48,569 nucleotides of DNA from Treponema sp. (lineage in GTDB: Bacteria; Spirochaetota; Spirochaetia; Treponematales; Treponemataceae). The stretch is from NCBI GenBank assembly GCA_024681195.1, contig JAILBH010000132.1, forward strand, positions 1 to 48,569, read 5' to 3'. Positions 36,372 through 44,645 of the stretch are shown here, piece by piece. Numbering within the stretch: the stretch's first letter is position 1; each line of letters starts with the position of its first letter. The notes beneath the pieces are model-generated. The model made no database searches and had not been told where the DNA came from. It worked only from the letters and a program-made list of their open reading frames with translations. A program made the translations under genes and the position numbers.

Positions 36372-36377
36372 TAATAT

Positions 36378-37493
36378 ATGGAAAGGTCATTAATTGCATT
36401 CAGTGGCACTGGCGTCAAGGAAGACGACTACACCAACTGTTTTCAAAAAATATCTTCTCAAAATTCCAGTCCCAAAATTATTATATTCTTTTCCGACTAC
36501 CAGGATTTATGGTATTACGCCAAACAACTTAAAGAAGACTTTCCAGAAGCAACTTCAATAGGATGCTCAACATGTATGAATTTTTCGACAGAAGGCTATT
36601 CCGAAAAAGGGCTTTCTGCAATGGCAATTTATAATAATGTTGAATGTTCTTCCGGTTTACTTTATGAAGTTTCAAGACATCCAAAAAACTACTGCCGTCA
36701 TATTAATGAGGCCTTAAAATCCCTTAATTCAACAGATAATACAATTTGTCTGGAATTTACAACTTCCGGTTCCAGGTGTGAAGAGCTTGTCTTAGACACT
36801 TTTGAAGAAATTCTTTTGGGGACAGATATTAAGGTTGCAGGTTCTACAGCTGGCAGCAATAAAAATATTAGAACTTCTGCCGTAGCTTTAAATGGTGACA
36901 TTTACATAGAAAGCTGTGCCTTTATATTTATACATAATCTTAGCGGAAAGATTCATCTTTACAGAGAAAACTTATTCCGCCCTACTTCTCATGTACTTTT
37001 AACTACAGATGTTGATTGCGAAAATTTAAGAGTTTATGAATATGATAACAAGCCTGCAGCTAAGGTTTTATGCGAACTTTTACATGTAGACCGTGAAAAT
37101 CTTTTAGAAACTTTAAAATTAAATCCAATTGGTCGTATAGAAGGCAATAATATTCTTATATCAGAAGCTGCACAAATTATGGATGACGACTCAATTGTTT
37201 ATTATTCAAGACTCTATAATCAAACCCGCGTTGTCCTTCTGGAACAGGATAATTATGACAGCGTGTGGGACGAAACTCAAAATGCTATTAAAAAAATGAC
37301 AGATAAACCATCGTTCTCTATAGCAGTGCACTGTTATTCCCGAAAGGTAATGCTTGAGGAACAAAGCCGATTTGATGATTTTTCAAAACGTCTTATTACT
37401 ACTCTTGGAAAATATATCGGAGTTTGCGGTTTTGGTGAACAGATAATGTTTAATAATCTGAATCAGTCACTGGTGCTTATAATTTTTGAATAG
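36378..37493 (+). CDS. FIST-domain sensory protein
   Basis: 371 residues, soluble. It has the FIST_N then FIST_C layout: an N-terminal part with [20 protein letters not shown] and [19 protein letters not shown], a VAGSTAGSN loop typical of FIST_N, and a C-terminal part containing [20 protein letters not shown] domains were described as input modules of signal-transduction proteins that probably bind small ligands. Here the domain stands alone, but the downstream hydrogenase-like/EAL gene begins eight bases later and its ribosome binding site overlaps this stop codon. FIST is thus a likely partner sensor for that protein. It is divergent from the fadD-like operon. Confidence 0.86.
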   Translation: MERSLIAFSGTGVKEDDYTNCFQKISSQNSSPKIIIFFSDYQDLWYYAKQLKEDFPEATSIGCSTCMNFSTEGYSEKGLSAMAIYNNVECSSGLLYEVSRHPKNYCRHINEALKSLNSTDNTICLEFTTSGSRCEELVLDTFEEILLGTDIKVAGSTAGSNKNIRTSAVALNGDIYIESCAFIFIHNLSGKIHLYRENLFRPTSHVLLTTDVDCENLRVYEYDNKPAAKVLCELLHVDRENLLETLKLNPIGRIEGNNILISEAAQIMDDDSIVYYSRLYNQTRVVLLEQDNYDSVWDETQNAIKKMTDKPSFSIAVHCYSRKVMLEEQSRFDDFSKRLITTLGKYIGVCGFGEQIMFNNLNQSLVLIIFE

Positions 37494-37501
37494 AGGTTTT
37501 C

Positions 37502-40500
37502 ATGTTCAGATATAACAACGGTATTATTATTACCAACAAAAATTGTATTGGCTGCAATTATTGTATCTCTCAATGTTCAATTATGGGAGCGAATATTTCT
37601 GCAACAATTAAAGGTAATAAAATAATTGCTGTAGATTCCAATAAATGTAATCACTGTGGTAAATGTATTGCTCTTTGTATTCATGATGCACGTGAATATG
37701 TTGATGATACCAAAGATTTTTTTGATGCCCTTAAAGATGGAGAAAAAATTTCTTTAATAATTGATCCAAGCTTTTATTTTACTTATGGCGAAAAAGCTTA
37801 TCAGATTACACAATATCTTCGTTCTCTTGGTGTTCAAAAAGTTTATGATGGTTCTGTAGGCTGTGAAATAGCTGTATGGGCAACCGTAAAATATCTTAAA
37901 GATCATTATGATGATAATCCAAGAGATAAAGCTTTTATTGTAAATAACTGCCCTGCTTTTATAAATGTTGTAGAAATGAAATACCCGCAGCTTATGCAAA
38001 AGGTAATTCCTGTTCAATCTGGTCCAATCTGTACGGCAATTTTTGCACATAAATATATGAGCGATATGAATAAGATTGCTTACCTTGGTCCATGTATTGC
38101 TAAGAAAGATGAAATTACAACAAAGAACACTTTTGGAAACATCTCTTATAATCTTACCTACAAACATTTGTGGGAACAGATTAAGGATATAGATTTTTCT
38201 CAATACGAACCATTTTATTCAGATATTAAACCTATTGGCTTTGGACAGTTCACGGTACGATCTGGTTTTTATCAAAAGATTATATCTAATTACTTTTCAA
38301 GGCATGATGTAACTGCGGTACACACGGGGGCTGGAGATCCAACCTTTAAGCAGCTTTTGATGTATACAGATACAGAATATGATAATATTCAACCGCTGCT
38401 TGCCGAAGTTTATGCCTGTAATCAAGGTTGTTTTGAAGGTCCTGGTTCGGATAAAAGCTGTTATAACAAAGGTGAAAACTTTTCACGTTTTAACCACATG
38501 TTCAAAGAAAGACATGACACTTTTGAACATTCAAATGGAGATTACAGGGAAGAAACTAAATTCCTTTTTGAAAAATTTAAAGACTTTCATTTTGAAGATT
38601 TTAGCCGCAGCTTTGAAGACAGATACTTTCAGCCTTATCATGTTTCGGATTCAATCTATAATGAAATTTTTAATGCTATGCTCAAAACCACAGAAGAGAA
38701 ACGTCATATTGACTGTGGAATGTGCGGTTACAAAACCTGTAAAAGCATGGCCACTGCAATTGCCTATTCGTACAACAAAAAAGAAAACTGTATTCATTAT
38801 ATGAATGATGAAATGCGTCATCGTCTTTATACAGATACAGTTGCTAACTGTCCTAATAAAGATGCCTTTATTGAAAGAGTAAAAAGAACAATTATAAAAA
38901 ATCCAGAAAAGAATTACAGACTTTATTGTGGTGATATAAACAAATATAAGGTTATAAATGAGCTGCATGGTTCAGAAATTGGAGATGCCGTATTAAGAGT
39001 AATTTCCCAGAGACTTGATGAGCTTACAAAACCAGACGGTTGTTATGCCCGTATAACAAGTGGTCAGTTTGCATTCTTCCTTGAAGAATCAATTGATAAC
39101 ATTCAGCATATAATGAACTTAAAATCTTTTGATTGTACCGGACTTGGAATAAACTACCCTATTACAATGCGTTTTGGTTTTTACAGTATGATAGAAAATC
39201 CTATTGCAGATAGAGAAAACGTTAATGTAATGGAAATGATTAACAGCTCGGTCCTTGCAATGGATCAGCGTATTACACAACAGGAAAATACCTACAGTCC
39301 TTTTACACAAGCCTTAAGACAAAAGCAGCACAAAGAAGCACAGCTTTCTACTCTTATGAAATCTGCTTTGGAAAATAACGAATTTGTTTTATGGTTCCAG
39401 CCACAGTATTCAACAGCAACAAATAAAATGGTTGGAGCCGAAACTCTCTGCCGCTGGATAAACAAAGAAGGTCAGATTATTTCTCCATCGGTATTTATTC
39501 CTGTAACAGAAAAAAACGGCTTTATCCGTTATCTTGATAAAGAAATCTGGCGTAAGGCATTCAGTATGCTAAGGCGATGGATAGATGCTGGTTATGATCC
39601 GGTTCCAATCTCTTTAAATATTTCGCGTGTGAGTCTTGAATCAGAAGGAATATATTACACAATTAAATATTTAAAAGATGAATATCATATTCCACCGGAG
39701 CTTGTACATTTTGAAATTACAGAAAGCGCCTACATTGGTGATGAAGGAAACTTTATTCATCGTATAAATCTTATTCGTAGTCTTGGTTTTAAGATTGCCA
39801 TGGATGATTTTGGAAGCGGTTATTCTTCTTTAAATACACTTAAGGATATTCCGATTGATATAATCAAGCTGGATATGGGCTTTTTAAATGACAGTAATGT
39901 TTCTGAACAAAATAAAGCTTTGGATTTACAAGATAAGAAATTTACTTCCAAGGGTGGTACTATCATCAGCTCTGTAATTAGAATGGCTCAAAAGCTTAAT
40001 TATATTACAGTTGCCGAAGGTGTTGAAAAACCGGAACAGGTAGCATTTTTAAGAAGTATTGGCTGCGATGTTATTCAGGGATTTTTATTTGCAAAACCAA
40101 TGCCGGAAGATGCCTTTATAAAAGTAATGCTTTCAAAAGAAACAAAACAATTTGGAGTTCAGACTAATCGTCCTACCGGTAAAATTGAAATTGAGCGCTT
40201 TATAAATCCAAATAATCCTGAGTCATATTTGTTTGATAATTATGTAGGCCCGGCTCTTATTGTTGAATATCATACTCAGGATTGTAACACTACGATTTTA
40301 AAAACAAATGACCATGCCAAAATTTTATTTGGCGTTGCAGACCGTAATTTTGATACCATAAACGGTTTATTTTCAAAATTCATTAAATCAAAAAACGGTA
40401 GGAATTTACGGGATGCATTAAATCAAGCAACAAAGACTGTTGATGAAGTTATAAGTGAAGTTAGAATACATAATCTTTCTTCGCACGAAGTAAAATATAT

Positions 40501-40627
40501 AAGATCGCATATCTGGCAGATTAATACCAATATGGACAGCTTTGTATTTTATATTCTTTTTGATGATATTTCTGACTTCAAGCTTCTCAAAGAAAAGCTC
40601 GAAGCAGAACATGATGAGACAGAATAG
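37502..40627 (+). CDS. [FeFe]-hydrogenase-like sensor fused to degenerate GGDEF and intact EAL
   Basis: 1041 residues, soluble. Order of modules: 2x[4Fe-4S] ferredoxin (Cys15/18/21/25 and 49/52/55/59); [FeFe]-hydrogenase large-subunit-like domain (about 80-370) with the H-cluster-type cysteines Cys150 (VNNCPAF), Cys198 (PCIAKKDE), Cys306 and Cys310 (ACNQGC); an extra Fe-S motif Cys405/408/413/430; GGDEF-like domain (about 440-600) whose active site is RITSGQF, so cyclase activity is unlikely; EAL domain (about 615-880) with E647, N706, E738/E741, D768/D769, K789, E839 and Q859 all in place; and a PAS-like tail (about 905-1035). In catalytic enzymes L1 is TSCCP; here it is NNCP, missing the proton-relay Cys. 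I infer a redox or H2 sensor controlling c-di-GMP breakdown. AGAGG (37492-37496) overlaps the FIST stop. Confidence 0.9.
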   Translation: MFRYNNGIIITNKNCIGCNYCISQCSIMGANISATIKGNKIIAVDSNKCNHCGKCIALCIHDAREYVDDTKDFFDALKDGEKISLIIDPSFYFTYGEKAYQITQYLRSLGVQKVYDGSVGCEIAVWATVKYLKDHYDDNPRDKAFIVNNCPAFINVVEMKYPQLMQKVIPVQSGPICTAIFAHKYMSDMNKIAYLGPCIAKKDEITTKNTFGNISYNLTYKHLWEQIKDIDFSQYEPFYSDIKPIGFGQFTVRSGFYQKIISNYFSRHDVTAVHTGAGDPTFKQLLMYTDTEYDNIQPLLAEVYACNQGCFEGPGSDKSCYNKGENFSRFNHMFKERHDTFEHSNGDYREETKFLFEKFKDFHFEDFSRSFEDRYFQPYHVSDSIYNEIFNAMLKTTEEKRHIDCGMCGYKTCKSMATAIAYSYNKKENCIHYMNDEMRHRLYTDTVANCPNKDAFIERVKRTIIKNPEKNYRLYCGDINKYKVINELHGSEIGDAVLRVISQRLDELTKPDGCYARITSGQFAFFLEESIDNIQHIMNLKSFDCTGLGINYPITMRFGFYSMIENPIADRENVNVMEMINSSVLAMDQRITQQENTYSPFTQALRQKQHKEAQLSTLMKSALENNEFVLWFQPQYSTATNKMVGAETLCRWINKEGQIISPSVFIPVTEKNGFIRYLDKEIWRKAFSMLRRWIDAGYDPVPISLNISRVSLESEGIYYTIKYLKDEYHIPPELVHFEITESAYIGDEGNFIHRINLIRSLGFKIAMDDFGSGYSSLNTLKDIPIDIIKLDMGFLNDSNVSEQNKALDLQDKKFTSKGGTIISSVIRMAQKLNYITVAEGVEKPEQVAFLRSIGCDVIQGFLFAKPMPEDAFIKVMLSKETKQFGVQTNRPTGKIEIERFINPNNPESYLFDNYVGPALIVEYHTQDCNTTILKTNDHAKILFGVADRNFDTINGLFSKFIKSKNGRNLRDALNQATKTVDEVISEVRIHNLSSHEVKYIRSHIWQINTNMDSFVFYILFDDISDFKLLKEKLEAEHDETE

Positions 40628-40629
40628 AA

Positions 40630-41205
40630 TCAGGCAGGAGTATATACAACAGCAAGAATCTTTGCAGGATTTTCGCCGTGGCTATGTACGTGATGTGCTA
40701 CAATTGATTCATAGTAAATTGAGTCCCCTTTTTGAAGAAGATATTTGTCTTTACCATAAATTATTTCTACCTCACCTTCAAGAACATAAATGAATTCTTC
40801 GCCCTCGTGGGTTGAAGTTTTAATTTCTTCTTCTGAACTTGGGAAAATATCAATGATAAACGGATCCATGTGGCGGCCGGCTTTGTTCTGAGCCAGTGTG
40901 TAAAAGTCAAGGTCTGAGTTTACTGCATTTCCGCGGTCGCTGAATCGGGTTACTTCCTTTTTATCCTGAGCACGGGTTACTACCGGGCCTAAGTTTTCGT
41001 CGTCGTCCATAAAGGTACCAAGGCGAACACCAAGTACACGGGCAATTTTAATAAGCGGAGTTAAGTTCGGAACAAGGCTTCCGTCTTCAATGCTTGCAAT
41101 CTGCTGAACGCTTAAGTTTGTTCTTTCGCTTACATCTTCTATACTGAGCTTGCGGTTTTCGCGAACCAATTTTACCTTTGCACCAATTTTATTTTTTTCA
41201 CTCAT
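40630..41205 (-). CDS. XRE-family regulator with cupin sensor domain (second copy)
   Basis: 191 residues. The helix-turn-helix (about 8-65, SIEDVSERTNLSVQQIASIEDG) and a C-terminal cupin (about 115-190, HEGEEFIYVLEGEVEIIYGK) match the layout of the regulator at 34014. It is the last gene of the 2-oxoacid:ferredoxin oxidoreductase operon (four-base overlap with the gamma subunit) and probably reports on an acyl-CoA or acid ligand; that role is inferred from position. It ends two bases from the stop of the hydrogenase-like gene on the other strand. Confidence 0.9.
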   Translation of the reverse strand: MSEKNKIGAKVKLVRENRKLSIEDVSERTNLSVQQIASIEDGSLVPNLTPLIKIARVLGVRLGTFMDDDENLGPVVTRAQDKKEVTRFSDRGNAVNSDLDFYTLAQNKAGRHMDPFIIDIFPSSEEEIKTSTHEGEEFIYVLEGEVEIIYGKDKYLLQKGDSIYYESIVAHHVHSHGENPAKILAVVYTPA

Positions 41206-41753
41206 TTGATTTCATACTCCTTATTAAATGCAGTTTCAATAGTTGCAATATTAATCGGGTTAAATTTTTTGTTGCGTGCACTGATTGCTTCGTCCAGAGC
41301 ATATTCAAAAGGCTTTGGACCGCTAACCATGCCTGGAATTACTTTTGCAAGACAACCAAGAACTACCATGTTTGCACCACGCGGATTATTTGTTTCCTCT
41401 GCAATTTTATTACATGGAAGAGCAAGAGTTCTTATATCCTTTCGGCTTGGTTCAATGTCAATAAGGCTTGAGTTGTAAATTAAAAGTCCGCCGGGCTTGA
41501 GCCATTCTTCAAACTTTGTCATAGATGGTTTGTTTAAGGCAACTACAACATCCGGCTTTTCTATTACAGGAGAAGCAACTTCTTCATCACTAACAATTAC
41601 AGAACAGTTGGCAGTTCCACCACGCATTTCTGCACCATAAGAAGGAATATGAGAAACAAATTTATCTTCGCTCATTCCTGCAAGTGTAAGGATTTTTCCG
41701 GCAAGGATTACCCCCTGACCGCCAAAGCCTGCAAAAATTATTTCTGTTGTCAT
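41202..41753 (-). CDS. 2-oxoacid:ferredoxin oxidoreductase, gamma subunit
   Basis: 183 residues. The family opening FAGFGGQGVILAGKILTLAG and SYGAEMRGGTANCSVIVSD, which contacts CoA or the TPP domain, are typical of KorC/VorC-type gamma subunits. It overlaps the beta subunit by four bases and the regulator by four. Together the subunits catalyse reversible oxidative decarboxylation of a 2-oxoacid to acyl-CoA, CO2 and reduced ferredoxin. Confidence 0.92.
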   Translation of the reverse strand: MTTEIIFAGFGGQGVILAGKILTLAGMSEDKFVSHIPSYGAEMRGGTANCSVIVSDEEVASPVIEKPDVVVALNKPSMTKFEEWLKPGGLLIYNSSLIDIEPSRKDIRTLALPCNKIAEETNNPRGANMVVLGCLAKVIPGMVSGPKPFEYALDEAISARNKKFNPINIATIETAFNKEYEIK

Positions 41754-42550
41754 TTTGCGCCTCCTGGAACTACAACACCTGCTGTTGGTTTTGCTGCATC
41801 TGGTACATTACCGGCTGGAACATCACGGAAAACTCCAAGCGGATAATATGGTTCCATCTGTTCCTTTACCCAGTCTGCTGCAACAGTTGGAGCAACGCCC
41901 CAGTTAGTAGGACACATGCTCAAAACTTCTACAAAGCTGTAGCCCTTTCCTTCCTTCTGATAAGTTAAAGCCTTTTTAATTGCAGCCTTAGTCTTATTAA
42001 TGTGCTGAACATCATAAACTGCACAGCGTTCAATATATTTTGGTTCAACAAGTGTATTCAAAAGTTCGCATGCACGAATTGGATAACCAACATCGTTTGC
42101 ATCACGGCCGTATGGTGAAGTTTTTGTTACCTGACCAACAAGCGAAGTTGGAGCCATCTGACCACCTGTCATTCCGTAGATTGCGTTATTGATAAAGATT
42201 ACTGTGATATTTTCTCCACGGTTTGCAGCGTGAACAGTTTCTGCAGTACCAATTGCAAGAAGGTCACCGTCTCCCTGGTAGCTTATTACAAGCTTATCTG
42301 GGTGAACGCGTTTCATACCGGTTGCAACTGCAGGAGCACGACCATGAGCGGCTTCGCAGGAATCTACGTTTATATAGTTGTAGGCATATACGGCACAACC
42401 AACCGGAGCAACTAAAAGAACGTCGCTTTGAATATTCATCTCATCAATTACCTGAGCAATGAGCTTGTGAACAATTCCGTGTCCACAGCCGCCGCAGTAA
42501 TGAGTCTTTACATCCTTCATTGATTTAGGAAATTCATATTTCTTAGACAT
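41750..42550 (-). CDS. 2-oxoacid:ferredoxin oxidoreductase, beta (TPP) subunit
   Basis: 266 residues. HYCGGCGHGIVHKLIAQVID and the thiamine-diphosphate/Mg motif GDGDLLAIGTAETVHAANRG followed by NNAIYGMTGGQMAPTS identify the TPP-binding subunit. Its length suits the KOR/VOR class. It overlaps the alpha subunit by eight bases and the gamma subunit by four. The residues here do not settle whether the substrate is 2-oxoglutarate or a branched 2-oxoacid. Confidence 0.93.
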   Translation of the reverse strand: MSKKYEFPKSMKDVKTHYCGGCGHGIVHKLIAQVIDEMNIQSDVLLVAPVGCAVYAYNYINVDSCEAAHGRAPAVATGMKRVHPDKLVISYQGDGDLLAIGTAETVHAANRGENITVIFINNAIYGMTGGQMAPTSLVGQVTKTSPYGRDANDVGYPIRACELLNTLVEPKYIERCAVYDVQHINKTKAAIKKALTYQKEGKGYSFVEVLSMCPTNWGVAPTVAADWVKEQMEPYYPLGVFRDVPAGNVPDAAKPTAGVVVPGGAK

Positions 42551-43601
42551 AGCTTTTTACCTTCTCAATAATTGCATCAACTTTAGGAATAATTCCACCA
42601 GGTTCACCGTAGAATTCAACATCACTAACCTTGTGGCCACTGTAAAGCTTAACATCCTGTACCATCTGTCCCATAGACATTTCTACAGTAAGAATCTTTT
42701 TTGCAGTGCTACAAGCTGCTTCGAGTTCTTTCTGAGGGAATGGCCACAAAGTAATCGGACGGAAAAGACCAGCCTTAATACCCTGGTCACGCAACATCTT
42801 TACAGCCTTTTTGCAAACGCGGGCTGCAGTACCGTATCCTGTAAGAACTATATCTGCATCGTCACACATATAAGTTTCGCTCATTGTTTCGTTTGCCTGA
42901 ATGCGGTCGTAATTTTCAAAAAGCTCTTTTGTGTGCTTGTTTAAGTCGTAGTCATCCCCGTTTAAGCGCAAAGACAAGGCAATATTATTTTCACGGTCAG
43001 GTGTGCGACCTGTAAGTGCCCATGGCTTTGCAGGAAATTCTGTAACATATTCAGGAAGGATACATGGTTCACTCATCTGTCCAAGGTATCCGTCTCCTAA
43101 GATCATACATACAACACGATATTTATCTGCAATTTCAAAGGCTTTTACGGTACAGTCTGCCATTTCCTGAACAGTACCTGGAGCAATAACTACAACATGA
43201 TAGTCACCGTTACCACCGCCTCTAGTGGCTTGAAAGTAGTCTCCCTGAGCTCCGCTGATATTTCCAAGGCCCGGGCCTCCACGCATCATGTTTACAATAA
43301 CAGCCGGAAGTTGTGCACCTGAAAGATAAGAGATTCCTTCCTGTTTAAGAGAGATTCCGGGAGAAGAAGATGAAGTCATTGCACGGGCTCCTGCTGCACT
43401 TGCTCCCATTACCATATTTATTGCGGCAAGTTCACTTTCTGCCTGTAAAAAGCAACCCTTTTCTTCGGGCAGACGCTTTGCCATATAAGCTGGAATTTCA
43501 TTCTGCGGAGTAATTGGATAGGCAAAATAAAAACGGCATCCTGCTCTGATAGCTGCTTCTCCAATTGCTTCGTTTCCTTTCATTAAAACTTTCTTACTCA
43601 T
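42543..43601 (-). CDS. vorB: 2-oxoacid:ferredoxin oxidoreductase, alpha subunit (VorB-like)
   Basis: 352 residues. GNEAIGEAAIRAGCRFYFAYPITPQNEI and MTSSSSPGISLKQEGISYL are typical of the alpha chain in the class annotated as 3-methyl-2-oxobutanoate dehydrogenase VorB. I recognise it by general resemblance, so the substrate (branched-chain 2-oxoacid rather than 2-oxoglutarate) is a family-level guess. It starts two bases after the ferredoxin subunit gene. The neighbouring acyl-CoA synthetases fit branched-chain acid metabolism. Confidence 0.9.
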   Translation of the reverse strand: MSKKVLMKGNEAIGEAAIRAGCRFYFAYPITPQNEIPAYMAKRLPEEKGCFLQAESELAAINMVMGASAAGARAMTSSSSPGISLKQEGISYLSGAQLPAVIVNMMRGGPGLGNISGAQGDYFQATRGGGNGDYHVVVIAPGTVQEMADCTVKAFEIADKYRVVCMILGDGYLGQMSEPCILPEYVTEFPAKPWALTGRTPDRENNIALSLRLNGDDYDLNKHTKELFENYDRIQANETMSETYMCDDADIVLTGYGTAARVCKKAVKMLRDQGIKAGLFRPITLWPFPQKELEAACSTAKKILTVEMSMGQMVQDVKLYSGHKVSDVEFYGEPGGIIPKVDAIIEKVKSYV

Positions 43602-43603
43602 AT

Positions 43604-43816
43604 CTACTCTGCCTCAATTTCAATAACGCAATCCGGGCACATAGTTGCACAAAAAGCACAAGCAATACAATTTGCCTCATCAATACAAACAGGATAGTGA
43701 ACACCCTGACCATTAGTCTCTTTTGACATTTCAAGAATTTTTTTAGGACATGCACGAATACAAAGTGAACAGCCCTTGCATCTCTCCGTGTTGATTAAAG
43801 GTCTTCCTTTAGCCAT
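43604..43816 (-). CDS. 2-oxoacid:ferredoxin oxidoreductase, delta (ferredoxin) subunit
   Basis: 70 residues with two [4Fe-4S] motifs: CKGCSLCIRACP and CIACAFCATMCP. It passes electrons from the TPP subunit to ferredoxin. First gene of the operon; GGAG lies seven bases before the ATG. The AT-rich 119 bases upstream contain a perfect inverted repeat (43887-43920) and -10-like TATATT sequences. Confidence 0.93.
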   Translation of the reverse strand: MAKGRPLINTERCKGCSLCIRACPKKILEMSKETNGQGVHYPVCIDEANCIACAFCATMCPDCVIEIEAE

Positions 43817-43886
43817 AAAATCTCCAAAAATAATTAATGATTAAATATAATATAAACTAAATGAGAAAATAAAACAATAGGAAAAC

Positions 43887-43920
43887 TTTAATATTATTAA
43901 AGAAATTTAATAATATTAAA
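43887..43920. promoter_or_regulatory. AT-only perfect inverted repeat upstream of the oxidoreductase operon
   Basis: TTTAATATTATTAAA (43887-43901) and its exact reverse complement (43906-43920) are separated by GAAA. It lies after the HD-domain gene and about 70 bases before the ferredoxin subunit start. It may be an operator for the XRE-cupin regulator or a weak terminator for the upstream operon; no G-C pair stabilises the stem. Confidence 0.5.
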
Positions 43921-43935
43921 TGTATATTTATAAAA

Positions 43936-44643
43936 TTAACACCCAAACCATTGAGCAGCGGTCTGGTCAGCAAGCTGTAGTAAAATTACCAGTGGATTTT
44001 CCAGAAAATTTGAATAGTTATATGATTCACTGTCCGACAAATCAGAAAAACCCATGTGGCGGCTAACAGCTTCCATAACCATTCTGTTATCTATCATAGA
44101 TGGAAGAATTTTAAGCATCATAAGAACCGATTCGTTTCCGTGTCCAAGATTTCGGTTATCGCTTCTTGTTTTATAAAAAGGCTGCTTTACCCAGTTTCCG
44201 CTAATATCCTTGGTATTACGGTATTCAACTGTATAAAAGCCTGTTTTACAAAAATCGTGGACAAGAGCTGCAATAAATATGTCTTTGGCTGTAATTACAT
44301 AATTATTCCGACCAGGACTTGTAAAAAAATTATCCAATACAGGTTTTGCAAATTCCAGTGACTGCTTTATTACCATAAGAGAATGAAGGCTCAAGCCTCC
44401 TTTTATATTACCATGAAAGCGTGATGAAGCAGGTGCAGTCCAGAAATCCGTATTATCAAGCCAGTCTTTAAGCGCTGCTGTTTCCATTGGATCTTTCATA
44501 ATATAATCAATCATGTTTTCAATAGCCGGTTTTATATTATCCATGTTATTTGTACCGTCGGCATGGACCGGTGAATATTCCTTGTAAATATCCAGCATTT
44601 CAAAAACATCTGTATATAATTCATTAATCTGTTCGTCTGTCAT
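43936..44643 (-). CDS. HD-domain phosphohydrolase-like protein
   Basis: 235 residues. A His in GGLSLHSLMVIKQS, the HD pair in AALVHDFCKTGFY, a later His in LGHGNESVLMM and an Asp in LLQLADQTAAQW follow the H...HD...H...D metal-binding pattern of HD hydrolases, which act on nucleotides or other phosphate esters. It is not an HD-GYP. Two bases after the OmpA-family stop, it closes the four-gene unit begun by the chemotaxis receptor at 48488. Substrate unknown. Confidence 0.8.
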   Translation of the reverse strand: MTDEQINELYTDVFEMLDIYKEYSPVHADGTNNMDNIKPAIENMIDYIMKDPMETAALKDWLDNTDFWTAPASSRFHGNIKGGLSLHSLMVIKQSLEFAKPVLDNFFTSPGRNNYVITAKDIFIAALVHDFCKTGFYTVEYRNTKDISGNWVKQPFYKTRSDNRNLGHGNESVLMMLKILPSMIDNRMVMEAVSRHMGFSDLSDSESYNYSNFLENPLVILLQLADQTAAQWFGC

Positions 44644-44645
44644 AT

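Noticed and set aside
37502-38600. Catalytic fermentative [FeFe] hydrogenase
   Set aside because: The L1 motif lacks the proton-relay cysteine and the domain is fused to signalling modules; a sensory role is more likely.
38822-39300. Active diguanylate cyclase in the hydrogenase-like fusion
   Set aside because: The GGDEF active-site signature is replaced by TSGQF, so synthesis of c-di-GMP is not supported.
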